Translations under genes and position numbers: made by a program | Shown here: positions 26,124 through 35,184 of the stretch, piece after piece | Layout of the letters: each line of letters starts with the position of its first letter | How positions within the stretch are numbered: the first letter of the stretch is position 1 | Assembly (NCBI GenBank): GCA_900545915.1 | Contig: URAV01000027.1 | Location: 1 to 49,853, forward strand | Origin: an uncultured Porphyromonadaceae bacterium | Lineage (GTDB): Bacteria; Bacteroidota; Bacteroidia; Bacteroidales; Coprobacteraceae | Length of the DNA: 49,853 bases | Direction of reading: 5' to 3' | The notes under the pieces: generated by a model | Told to the model about the DNA's origin: nothing | Seen by the model: the letters and a program-made list of their open reading frames with translations, nothing else | Databases searched by the model: none

Positions 26124-29100
26124 ATGGATATTAAAAAACTTTTTGGAAGCATCGCTTTTTTAAGCTCTCTGCTACCTCAAATCTATGCAAAAGAAATTAA
26201 TGTTACCACTCAAACTTTCAATGAAGCTTATACTCAAGCCGAAAACGGAGATATATTATTGATGAGCAGCGGAACATATAATAAGCAAATATCTTTTCCC
26301 TCAGACAAAAGTATTACTCTAAAAGCGGAAGAAAATGCAGAAGTGATTATTACTTTCGACATAACAGGAAATGACGATACATCTGAAAATGGAGGAGGAT
26401 TGATCTTCGATGGCGTAAAAATAAACCGTTCAGCAGATTATTTTATAAGCGGAAATTTCGGGAATATATCTACTCTGGAATTCAAAAATTCAGAAATTAC
26501 GAACATCGGACGCTGTTTATTACGAACAAGTAATGATGGTACGATAAATAACATAGAATTCGAAAATTGCCTAATCTACGATTGTGGAAATAACGGATGG
26601 AATTTTTTATATCCTAAACATATCGTCAAAAAAGTATCTGTAAAAAATTGTTCGCTGTATAATTATTTAGGCGAAAGCTTTTTCTCTCCTACCGGATCGG
26701 ACAATAACAATATATTTACTTTTATTTTTGAGAACAATACGGTTTACAAATGGTCTAAAGATACAAAATATGCGATTTGTAACACGGCAAAAAATTACAG
26801 CACAAATTCCATTTATAATTTCACAAACAATATTATCAATGAACCGGGAGTAAGCGGCAAAACACCATCGATTCTAAATGCAACCGGAGGAACACTTACT
26901 GCCGAGAAAAACCTGATTGTCAACTATGGCGGGTATAACCGGACAGAGACGATAAACGATATTACTTTAGAGAGCTTAGGATTAACCACTATCGGATTTC
27001 CCGATGCCGCCAACGGTGATTTTACCATCTTATCAAGCTCTCCATTAGCTACTGCAGGAAAAGACGGCAAATGTGTGGGAGATACGAGATGGATCAAGCA
27101 GGTTACATCTCCTGCACAATTTTCAGCAACGGTAATGCCGGAAAATGCCGGAAGCGTCTCTCCCTCAAACGTCACTTTTAATCAAGGTGATCCGGTCACA
27201 GTCACCGCTACCGAGAATTTCGGCTACTCTTTTAAACAATGGGAAACAAAAAACGGGGAAATATTATCGACAGAAAATCCTTATTCTTTCAATATTGAGA
27301 ATGATTTAGAGATAGTCGCCGTATTTGACAAACTAACGACCTACACATTTACTGTTAATAAAGATGGGGCAGGCGCTCAATGGGGAACAGTAAATCTTAA
27401 TCCTGAGCCGACTGACGGAAAATATATTGAAGGTACGATCGTAACTATGACCATAGAAACTAATCCTATTACATCTTTCCTGCAATGGGAGGACGGTTCG
27501 AGCGAAAACAAACGTACGGTCAAAATCGATGAAGATAAAATCTATACTGCAACTTTCGACAAAATTCCATTTATCGTAGGTTGGGATCTGGAAACGAGTG
27601 AACCAAGAGGTGAACGTCCGGCCGATTATGCCGCTACAACAGACAATAAGGGATTACTTTCCTTATATAATGGAGACGGAAGTACGACAAACTGGGGAGG
27701 AAGTACTCGCACCTTCGGAAGTATCACTTATAACTGTGCACGACGTTATACCGATTATGCCTCAATGAATAATCCCCGTTATTTTCAGGCTAAATTTTCA
27801 GCAAAAGATTATGTAAATATAAAAGTAACTTCCTTAGTTGCTGCAGACAACGCATGCGTACACAAAACGCAAAAAATGCAATATTCCCTAAACGGAAACG
27901 ATTTTACAGATTTAACGACTATTACTATGGAAGAGACCAGCGCAAATTGGGAAAAAATGGAAGCTTTCTTACCCGAAGAAGCTGAAGGAGCAAATACTGT
28001 ATATATTCGTTGGGCGGCAGATGCGACAAGCGATTTGATCGGAACTCCGGGAAGCAGTGATACCGAAGGCTTCTATTTAACAAACATTTTTGTCTATGCC
28101 GATAATTCCAGCATCGATGATAAAGAAGCGCCGATACTACTATCGACTTCTCCTGAAAATGATTCTAATACGGCATCTGCAAATGGAAAAATCGTTTTAT
28201 CTTTTAACGAACAGGTACAAGCCGGTACAGGAGAGATAGAATTTAACGGTTCTGTTATCGAACCGATATTCGGAAGCAGTACAGCATCCTTTGAATACAA
28301 AGGTCTCGAATATAATACATCCTATACTTTTACCGTACCAGCCGGTGCAATTACCGACCGTGCAGGAAATCCATTTGAAGGCGTTACATTGAATTTCACG
28401 ACAATGAATCGTCCCCAGCCGATTGCACGAGTATTTGATGCCGTAGTCGCAGCAGATAAAACCGGAGATTATGAATCGGTGCAGGCCGCAATAGACGCTG
28501 CCCCGGAAAACAGAACTACTCCTTATTTGATATTTATTAAAAACGGATCTTACGAAGAACAAGTCGTTATTCCTTCTGACAAACCGAACATACACCTTAT
28601 CGGTCAAGATAAAGAAAAAACAAACATACATTTGAAAATCAATGTTCAAAGCGAACCGCAAGAAGGGTCACAATGGTATCAGAACGACACGGCAGCATGG
28701 AAATATTCGGTACATAATCCCGAATCCCCGACATACCAAATGGAAGGAACTGTTGTCAGAATAAATAGTAATGACTTCTTTTCCGAAAATATTTCCTTCA
28801 TTAACGACTGGGGTGTAGAACGCCAAAACGGACCACAATCATTAGCTATGATGACAAAGGGTGACCGCATAACTTTTCATAATTGTAAATTTCGCTCTTA
28901 CCAAGATACATGGATGACTCCGGGAAACACCGGATACCGTCATTATGTAAAAGGATGCTATATCGAAGGAGCTGTCGATTATGTCTATGGAGCTGGAGAT
29001 TGCTTATTCGAAGATTGCATATTATACAATGTCAGAAGCGGATCGGTCATCACTGCTCCAGAGCATGAAAAAGGAACTCAATGGGGATATGTTTTCGATC

Positions 29101-29909
29101 ACTGTACCATCGATGGGAATGAAGCTTCGAACGACGGCAAAAACAAATTAGGACGACCTTGGCATAATAACCCGATTTGCGTATGGTTAAACACGACCAT
29201 GAAAGTAGGAATTGCTCCGGAGGGCTGGAGTGAAATGGGAGGAATACCCGCCCTATTTGCAGAATATAACAGTATGGATATAGATGGAAATCCCGTAGAT
29301 CTAAATAACAGAAGAACATTTTATACAGGTACTGACGAAGGTATGGAAGAAGGCGGTGAGTGTAAAGCTGAACTTTCTGCTGATGAGGCAGCCCGCTATA
29401 CCTATGAAAATATTGTCAGCGGCAATGACAACTGGAATCCTCGCAGCTTAATAGAAACAATAGGCATACCGCAAAATGTAACGATCTCAGAAAATGTACT
29501 TAGTTGGGAAGCCGTACCTTATGCCATCTGTTACGTAATACTTCGCAATAATGAAGTAATCGGATTTACTACCGAAACATCTTATACCGATGCTGCAAGT
29601 AAAGACAACGACGAATATTGCATCCAGGCCGTCAACGAAGCCGGAAGTCTCGGAGAAAAATCGGAAAATGTGAATAAAGGAACTTCGGCTGTCGATAAAT
29701 CCGAAAAAAGCTCTTTTAACGTAACAGTATCAAACGGAAAAATACATTTGTCCGGACTTTCCTCAGGAGAAAAGATAACTGTATTCTCATTAAACGGTGC
29801 AATCATCTATGATACCGTAACAATTGAAAACTCATGTTTTATAAACTTATCTGTTCGAGGAGTTTATCTGATTAAAGCAGGAAATGAAATAAAGAAAGTT
29901 ATTCTTTAA
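26124..29909 (+). CDS. Multidomain CE8 pectinesterase-like protein, T9SS-exported
   Basis: About 1261 residues. The ATG at 26124 is chosen over one at 26070 because it gives a signal peptide (MDIKKLFGSIAFLSSLLPQIYA) and because the upstream ATG lies inside a hairpin. Order: N-terminal beta-helix of the DUF4957/DUF5123 type (about 25-330); two InlB-like repeats (about 335-405 and 415-475); a roughly 180-residue beta-sandwich; a Big_5 Ig-like domain (about 665-760); and a CE8 right-handed helix (about 770-1100). CE8 signatures are SYQDTW (D928), GAVDYVYG (D954 region) and LGRPW (R1011), matching the two Asp and the Arg of pectin methylesterases. An FN3-like domain and a short T9SS-like tail follow. 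CE8 removes methyl esters from pectin. The neighbouring GH95 and esterases would fit a complex plant polysaccharide (inference). Confidence 0.88.
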   Translation: MDIKKLFGSIAFLSSLLPQIYAKEINVTTQTFNEAYTQAENGDILLMSSGTYNKQISFPSDKSITLKAEENAEVIITFDITGNDDTSENGGGLIFDGVKINRSADYFISGNFGNISTLEFKNSEITNIGRCLLRTSNDGTINNIEFENCLIYDCGNNGWNFLYPKHIVKKVSVKNCSLYNYLGESFFSPTGSDNNNIFTFIFENNTVYKWSKDTKYAICNTAKNYSTNSIYNFTNNIINEPGVSGKTPSILNATGGTLTAEKNLIVNYGGYNRTETINDITLESLGLTTIGFPDAANGDFTILSSSPLATAGKDGKCVGDTRWIKQVTSPAQFSATVMPENAGSVSPSNVTFNQGDPVTVTATENFGYSFKQWETKNGEILSTENPYSFNIENDLEIVAVFDKLTTYTFTVNKDGAGAQWGTVNLNPEPTDGKYIEGTIVTMTIETNPITSFLQWEDGSSENKRTVKIDEDKIYTATFDKIPFIVGWDLETSEPRGERPADYAATTDNKGLLSLYNGDGSTTNWGGSTRTFGSITYNCARRYTDYASMNNPRYFQAKFSAKDYVNIKVTSLVAADNACVHKTQKMQYSLNGNDFTDLTTITMEETSANWEKMEAFLPEEAEGANTVYIRWAADATSDLIGTPGSSDTEGFYLTNIFVYADNSSIDDKEAPILLSTSPENDSNTASANGKIVLSFNEQVQAGTGEIEFNGSVIEPIFGSSTASFEYKGLEYNTSYTFTVPAGAITDRAGNPFEGVTLNFTTMNRPQPIARVFDAVVAADKTGDYESVQAAIDAAPENRTTPYLIFIKNGSYEEQVVIPSDKPNIHLIGQDKEKTNIHLKINVQSEPQEGSQWYQNDTAAWKYSVHNPESPTYQMEGTVVRINSNDFFSENISFINDWGVERQNGPQSLAMMTKGDRITFHNCKFRSYQDTWMTPGNTGYRHYVKGCYIEGAVDYVYGAGDCLFEDCILYNVRSGSVITAPEHEKGTQWGYVFDHCTIDGNEASNDGKNKLGRPWHNNPICVWLNTTMKVGIAPEGWSEMGGIPALFAEYNSMDIDGNPVDLNNRRTFYTGTDEGMEEGGECKAELSADEAARYTYENIVSGNDNWNPRSLIETIGIPQNVTISENVLSWEAVPYAICYVILRNNEVIGFTTETSYTDAASKDNDEYCIQAVNEAGSLGEKSENVNKGTSAVDKSEKSSFNVTVSNGKIHLSGLSSGEKITVFSLNGAIIYDTVTIENSCFINLSVRGVYLIKAGNEIKKVIL

Positions 29910-29941
29910 TAACAGAACAATAACAAACTTTACGTTTCCAT

Positions 29942-29976
29942 AAAAATGGGCTACCTCAAAAAGTAGCCCATTTTTT
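29942..29976. terminator. Bidirectional terminator between converging genes
   Basis: AAAAATGGGCTAC (29942-29954) pairs with GTAGCCCATTTTT (from 29963) around an eight-base loop, with T runs on both outer sides in the respective directions. Confidence 0.85.
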
Positions 29977-29992
29977 ACTCGATTATTAAATT

Positions 29993-32900
29993 TTACCGTA
30001 TCGATATTTTCAAAGAACAAGTACTCCCATCAATTACCGCTTTAGCGATATAAATACCCTTATCAAAATCGCTTAAAGAATATAAACCGGACTGAGGCGC
30101 ATCAATAATTTTCAATAAACTTCCCGAAAGAGAATAAAGTTTTACTTGTACGGGAGTTCTAACCCCCTTTAAGAGGATAGAATTACCGGCTTGATGCAAA
30201 GAAGCTCCACTTACTTGAACAGCTTCTGCCGAATCGGTAATATCGTCCAGATTCGGAACTTTATAATTTTGCTCACCCTTATCTAATTTATAATAAAATG
30301 CCACGCTAAAATTATAAAGCGGATAAGATTGATCGTATATAATCTCTCCCGACTGCGTTTTCGGTTCATAATCAGGTCTCAAAGTCACATAATTATCATT
30401 TTCCTTATCACGAGGATAGAAATAAGAGTTGTCAGGATTTTTCTTATCATGATCGATATATTTGTAATAAGCCTCATAATCATCACTATCACGCAAATTA
30501 CCATGTCCGCCGTTTGCTCCATCTCCGGCGTAATTTACTTCAATTACACCGCTCAAATCCTGAGCACAAGTCAAATAAACGCAATCTCCTTCTATCCGGA
30601 TATTCGTTATCGTCTGTTGTGCGTCATCATTATATACTCTAAAGCCGTAATCCGTTTTCTTCTGTACAGTCCAATCGTCCAACACCAAAGGTAATTTCGG
30701 AACAAGGAAGCGAATTTTTATCTCTTTCGCATTATCCGTACGGGAGATTTCTATCGGCTGCAAAGGAACAAAGCGTTGCCCCAATACCTTCGTACGGTAA
30801 TATGCCTTACCTAACATCTCTCCATACCAACGGTAACCGTTCGCATCGAGATGACCTCCCCGATCTGTCATCGGATACACCGGTCCGGCACAAATCATAT
30901 CCTCATTCTCATTAGCGGTTTCCAATTGAGCCATACCTATTTCCAAAGTTTTCCCCCGAGTATATTGCGCGCCGGTCTGGTAAGTGATAAACAAAGGTTT
31001 CTCGCCTTGAGCATAACTGTTCATGACATCCTGCTGCATATCGTCCTTCAATTTATATAGCAGAGATTTGTATTCATTCTTATCGGTTGTATTAGGTACA
31101 CCCGGTGTCAACCCCTTTTCAGAATCCGAAGTATAATTATATTCTCCTTGCATCCAAATAATTGCCGGACAAGAAATCACGCTGTTCAGTTCCCGAGAAA
31201 TTTTAGCCCCGTAAAACATCGCATATTTAAAATCATTATACAAATATCCATTGGTACAATGTTTTGAAAGCTGTTCAATAGTTTTACCTCCCGTACCGGT
31301 AGAAGTCGCTACATATTTTACATCAGGATCATCTATTTTCAAACGAAGATGATTTACCGCCGCAACAATAGGACATTCGGCAATACCACCATTTTTAGTC
31401 TTAGCCGAATTTTTATCCGAAATAGCCAAAGAGGCTTTCAAAGGATTAAATTTGTCAAAAGTCGTATTCCCGAGATTTATCCAAACTTGATCCCCGATCA
31501 TATAATTACCCTCTAAAGATTCGGTCGACATAGAAGGATAAGACTGATGTCCGGTAGAAAGACTCTGACCGTATATTATAAAATGCTCATAAACCGACGA
31601 TTCTCCTTCTCCGCCACCGGGAGTCAGCGGCGTCTCGATCGCTCCTGATGCACAACGTCCGTCAGCAAAAGAACGTACAGCACCCAATTGATCAGTCATA
31701 ATGCCCAAATCCTGCAAAAATTCAGCATTCCCCTGACGATATGCCGGAGAAGTGGTATAAACCGGGACACTGTTTTGCGTGGCAATATATTTATCCGGAT
31801 CGATAGCTAATCCCGCAATCGATCCGCCATTATAATTTATATAATTCTCATTTTCGAGAGGAGAAGTATATCCATGATCAGCCAACAAACGTCCCAAAAA
31901 AGAATTTTTAAGATTAAAATTCTTCCCGTCTATCAGATAAGAATCATTACCTTGTACAGACATATCCAAAACTTTTGTAGGATCATCTTTCAGATAATTA
32001 TTTTCAATAATAGAATTATATATATTATAGGTTACGGTATTAGCAGCACCGGCAGCCACACGTATTCCGGCTTGAGGTGTCGCCCCGCCGAAAGCACTCG
32101 TATTACGGGTAATCGTACAATTTACAAGATTAAGCATGCTTCCGTCTTTACCGTTATTCATCATAATAGTACCTCCGAAAGATGCGGCATGATTACCGTA
32201 AAAAGTCGTATTGATAAAAGACAAATCACATGTCGATCCGGTAGTTTTATTATCTACATAAACAGCACCACCATGTTCTGTAACGGAATTATACAAAAAT
32301 GCACAACCTTCAAAATAAGCTCCGGTCTTTTTAGCCGCATTATCCAAAAATGCAAACACGCCTCCGTCTTTTGCGGTGTTATTTTTGAATACAGATTTTT
32401 CAACTCTAAGCATAAGATCTCCTTGCACGAAAAATACGCCTCCCAGACCCGTTGTCGTATTATTCTCAAAAAGACATTCTTTGAACGAAATATTCTTACC
32501 TGCTAAAATATGAGCTACAGCTCCGTTCCCTTTGCCCGTCGTATTATCGGAAAATGAGCAACCGATAAAAGACACACTAAACCGATCTTGTTCCAACAAA
32601 GCATAAACAGCCGCACCACCTTTCCCATCAGCGGAGTTGCCGTCAAAAACACAATCGGTAAAAGATGCCGATGCATTCCTGATATACACCGCTCCACCGA
32701 AGTCACTTCCCATAGGAATACTATTTCCCTCTTTGAAAGAAAGATTTGCAAACTCTATCGATTGATTAAAAGAATCGATACGAATCAAACGTGTCGTTCC
32801 ATTTCCGACAAATCCGCAAGTTTCAGCACTTTTTCCTGTAATTTTCAAAGATTTATCCAAAGGTCTCACACCATTTTTTCCCTGAACATTCCAAGTCGCA

Positions 32901-33199
32901 TAGGTTACTCCACCAAGTTCGAATGTGGTAGAACCATCTACTTTAATGTCATTATTCGAAGAACTGCCCTCTTTCTTAGGCTCGGCAGAAATATCGATAA
33001 AATCAAGCACGTGTATTTCATCACCGTTTTCAGCCAAAGTGAATGCTCGTGACAAAGTCTTTACCGGAGTTTCTGCCGATAAACCGTTATTTGTATCATT
33101 TCCGGCAGAAGAAAGATACAAATCGGTAGCCGAAAGATAGTTACCTGAACTGCAAAACAATGCGGCAATAAGCACATTTTTTAGTAAATTATTTTTCAT
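29993..33199 (-). CDS. Beta-helix plus SGNH/SASA-type esterase, T9SS-exported
   Basis: A 1068-residue exported protein. Signal peptide about 1-23, then a parallel beta-helix (about 25-520) with polymorphic-outer-membrane-type repeats (GGAVYIRNASASFTDCVFDG, GGVFAFLDNAAKK, GGAVYVDNK). The second half (about 540-960) is a sialate O-acetylesterase-like SGNH domain. Its nucleophile block is IIYGQSLSTG, with WMQGEYN and the late GGHLDANGYRWYG block. Such enzymes remove acetyl groups from sugars. The last roughly 70 residues (VKLYSLSGSLLKI...) look like a T9SS tail. It follows a shorter paralogue by 26 nt in the same operon; the two share a 41-nt identical DNA stretch in the His block. The substrate is not known; a glycan-deacetylating role beside GH95/CE8 is inference. 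Confidence 0.87.
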   Translation of the reverse strand: MKNNLLKNVLIAALFCSSGNYLSATDLYLSSAGNDTNNGLSAETPVKTLSRAFTLAENGDEIHVLDFIDISAEPKKEGSSSNNDIKVDGSTTFELGGVTYATWNVQGKNGVRPLDKSLKITGKSAETCGFVGNGTTRLIRIDSFNQSIEFANLSFKEGNSIPMGSDFGGAVYIRNASASFTDCVFDGNSADGKGGAAVYALLEQDRFSVSFIGCSFSDNTTGKGNGAVAHILAGKNISFKECLFENNTTTGLGGVFFVQGDLMLRVEKSVFKNNTAKDGGVFAFLDNAAKKTGAYFEGCAFLYNSVTEHGGAVYVDNKTTGSTCDLSFINTTFYGNHAASFGGTIMMNNGKDGSMLNLVNCTITRNTSAFGGATPQAGIRVAAGAANTVTYNIYNSIIENNYLKDDPTKVLDMSVQGNDSYLIDGKNFNLKNSFLGRLLADHGYTSPLENENYINYNGGSIAGLAIDPDKYIATQNSVPVYTTSPAYRQGNAEFLQDLGIMTDQLGAVRSFADGRCASGAIETPLTPGGGEGESSVYEHFIIYGQSLSTGHQSYPSMSTESLEGNYMIGDQVWINLGNTTFDKFNPLKASLAISDKNSAKTKNGGIAECPIVAAVNHLRLKIDDPDVKYVATSTGTGGKTIEQLSKHCTNGYLYNDFKYAMFYGAKISRELNSVISCPAIIWMQGEYNYTSDSEKGLTPGVPNTTDKNEYKSLLYKLKDDMQQDVMNSYAQGEKPLFITYQTGAQYTRGKTLEIGMAQLETANENEDMICAGPVYPMTDRGGHLDANGYRWYGEMLGKAYYRTKVLGQRFVPLQPIEISRTDNAKEIKIRFLVPKLPLVLDDWTVQKKTDYGFRVYNDDAQQTITNIRIEGDCVYLTCAQDLSGVIEVNYAGDGANGGHGNLRDSDDYEAYYKYIDHDKKNPDNSYFYPRDKENDNYVTLRPDYEPKTQSGEIIYDQSYPLYNFSVAFYYKLDKGEQNYKVPNLDDITDSAEAVQVSGASLHQAGNSILLKGVRTPVQVKLYSLSGSLLKIIDAPQSGLYSLSDFDKGIYIAKAVIDGSTCSLKISIR

Positions 33200-33225
33200 A
33201 CTGATATAGAATAAAGATTAATTAT

Positions 33226-34737
33226 TTATTTATTTATCTCCAAGACTTTATCTAATTCGGACTTATCTTTTTCAGGAATATGTATCCGATATTTTTTTAC
33301 ACCTTTATCTAACTTATAATAAAAAGCCACGCTGAAGTTATATAATGGATACGGGCGACCGTATATGATATTGCCGGACTTATCTCTCGGTTCATAATTA
33401 GGACGCAAAGTGACATAATTTCCATCTTTATCTCTATCCCGGGCAAAAATAAAAGTCCCGTCGCTATTCTTTTCATCCTGATCGATATATGTATAATATG
33501 CTTCATAATCGTCACTATCCCGCAAATTACCATGACCTTTAAATTCATCAGCTCCGGCATAAGTCACCTCTATTGCCCCCGATAAATCCTTTTCACAAGT
33601 TATATGCACACAATCACCCTTTACCTTTACATCCGTAATCTTTTGCCGGATACCATCATTATAAATAGCGAAACCGTAATCTTTTATCTTTTCCGTAGTA
33701 TAATCATCAAGTACCAACGGCTTCACAGGAACTCTAAAACAAATTTTAATTTCTTTAGGATCAGAAGTTCTCGATAATTCTTCGGGTTGTAAAGGAATAA
33801 AAGGTTTTCCCTCGATTATGGTACGGTAATAAGCCTTAGCCAACATCTCTCCATACCAACGGTAACCGTTCGCATCGAGATGTCCCCCACGATCTGTCAT
33901 CGGATACACCGGACCGGCACAAATAATATCCTCTGTTTCGTTTGCAGCCTCTAATTGGGCCATACCGATATTCAAGGTTCTCCCTCGAGTATATTGCGCA
34001 CCGACCTGATAGGTTATAAAAAGAGGCTTACTGTGCTGATTATAAATAGAAACGACATCATTTTGCATATCGTTTTTCAACCGTATCATTAAAGTCTTAT
34101 ATTCATCTTTTCCCACCACATTCGGAATATGGGGTAATAATCCCCTCGTCGTATCTGCCCAATAATTATATTCCCCTTGCATCCAAATCACTAAAGGACA
34201 CGTCACAGATGCATTTTCTTTAGCCGCTATCTGCGGTGCGGCAAATGCGGCTTTCAAAAAACCTTCCTGATAAATATTTTTGTTCCGACAATGTTTCGAT
34301 AATTGATCGATCGTCTTTCCTCCCACACCTGTAGAAGTCGCAATATAATTAACAGATGAATCATTTATTTTCAATCTCAAATGATTGACTGCCGCAGTTA
34401 TCGGGCATTCGGCAATACCTCCATTCCGACTCAACGGAGATCTTTTCTCTGTTAAAGCTAAAGACGATTTTAATGGATTCAAAATCGTAGAATTATGATT
34501 ACCTTGATTAATCCAGATTTGATCTCCGATCATATAATTCCCGGACAAAGGTTCTGTTGTTAAAGCCGGATAAGACTGATGTCCTGTAGAAAGACTTTGC
34601 CCGTAAATGATAAAATGTTGGTAAATTTTCGTATCCGGGTTTTCTGATTTCTTCTCTGCGGCAACTCCATAATTAAATACCGCTCCTAAAGCAACGGTCA
34701 GAGCGTATGCTTTCAAATTTAGTATGTGTGTTTTCAC
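33226..34737 (-). CDS. SGNH/SASA-type carbohydrate esterase (short paralogue)
   Basis: 503 residues with a signal peptide (about 1-27, ending GVAA) and then directly the esterase domain: IIYGQSLSTG with the likely nucleophile S48, IWMQGEYNYW near 190, and GGHLDANGYRWYGEM near 295. It aligns along nearly its full length with the C-terminal half of the next gene in the operon, but it has no beta-helix and no T9SS tail, ending at VLEINK. It should therefore be periplasmic, while its paralogue is surface-exported (inference). First gene of the two-gene minus-strand operon. No clear -7 box was identified upstream; the region beyond 34738 holds A+T-rich sequence and then the palindromic repeat. Confidence 0.87.
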   Translation of the reverse strand: MKTHILNLKAYALTVALGAVFNYGVAAEKKSENPDTKIYQHFIIYGQSLSTGHQSYPALTTEPLSGNYMIGDQIWINQGNHNSTILNPLKSSLALTEKRSPLSRNGGIAECPITAAVNHLRLKINDSSVNYIATSTGVGGKTIDQLSKHCRNKNIYQEGFLKAAFAAPQIAAKENASVTCPLVIWMQGEYNYWADTTRGLLPHIPNVVGKDEYKTLMIRLKNDMQNDVVSIYNQHSKPLFITYQVGAQYTRGRTLNIGMAQLEAANETEDIICAGPVYPMTDRGGHLDANGYRWYGEMLAKAYYRTIIEGKPFIPLQPEELSRTSDPKEIKICFRVPVKPLVLDDYTTEKIKDYGFAIYNDGIRQKITDVKVKGDCVHITCEKDLSGAIEVTYAGADEFKGHGNLRDSDDYEAYYTYIDQDEKNSDGTFIFARDRDKDGNYVTLRPNYEPRDKSGNIIYGRPYPLYNFSVAFYYKLDKGVKKYRIHIPEKDKSELDKVLEINK

Positions 34738-34855
34738 TATGTATAAATTTATTTAGAACAAATGTAAAAGGGTGATATTAATAATACTCATAATTCTGCC
34801 TTAATTTGTAAATACAAACGAAAAAAATTCATTTAAAAGTAAATTTATACCGATT

Positions 34856-34998
34856 AAGAGCCTTTCTAAATTTTACTCGGGTCAGGTTTAAGATTTTCTT
34901 TCGAGGATGTTTTGTTGTTTTTACGAGGAGGATAGCGGGACTATCTGACGAGTGAAAACAGGAAAAAAGACCGGAAGAAAACCTAAAGGTGACCTAAT
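34856..34998. repeat. Large imperfect palindromic repeat element, copy 1
   Basis: The element opens with TAAGAGCCTTTCTAAATTTTAC (34855 on). From about 34879 to 34996 the strand folds back on itself: GGTCAGGTTTAAGATTTTCTT pairs imperfectly with AAGAAAACCTAAAGGTGACC, and the centre GATAG-CGGGA-CTATC (34931-34945) forms the tip. A related copy starts at 49799, with 47 of the first 55 bases matching. It codes for nothing evident. It fills most of the 447-bp gap between the esterase operon and mnmA. A non-autonomous mobile or structured-RNA repeat is likely. Confidence 0.65.
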
Positions 34999-35107
34999 AA
35001 CATTTTCTTATTGGAAAATCCAGACTGGCACTAAGAGGCTATATTATAAAAGCACCTAAATTATAATTAAAAAAGTGTTTTCTAATTTAATCTATACTAT
35101 TTTCATG

Positions 35108-35115
35108 TACTTTTG
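35108..35115 (+). promoter_or_regulatory. Candidate -7 box for mnmA
   Basis: TACTTTTG matches TAnnTTTG and lies 69 nt before the mnmA ATG. No TTTG is seen at the -33 distance. Confidence 0.45.
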
Positions 35116-35184
35116 CAGGCAAAAGAACAATCAGTATTGTCATTCAAAAACTAAACAACTACACTAAGAAAACATAATATATCA

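Noticed and set aside
28197..28661. 154-codon minus-strand frame inside the CE8 gene
   Set aside because: A shadow of the Big_5/CE8 coding region with Cys- and Phe-rich nonsense composition.
31874..32506. 210-codon plus-strand frame inside the beta-helix esterase gene
   Set aside because: It is antisense to a gene with clear domains; its composition reflects the repeated helix coding strand and shows no motif.
32200..33000. Possible tandem DNA repeats or CRISPR-like periodicity in the beta-helix region
   Set aside because: The periodicity is at protein level (GGAVY-type helix rungs); no exact DNA repeat-spacer structure is present. No CRISPR array was seen anywhere in the window.
35072..35080. 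AAGTGTTTT upstream of mnmA, resembling the ECF element
   Set aside because: The first T is missing, and no GTTTTATA follows at 13-14 nt. It lies in an A+T-rich run, and mnmA is a housekeeping gene with its own TACTTTTG box.
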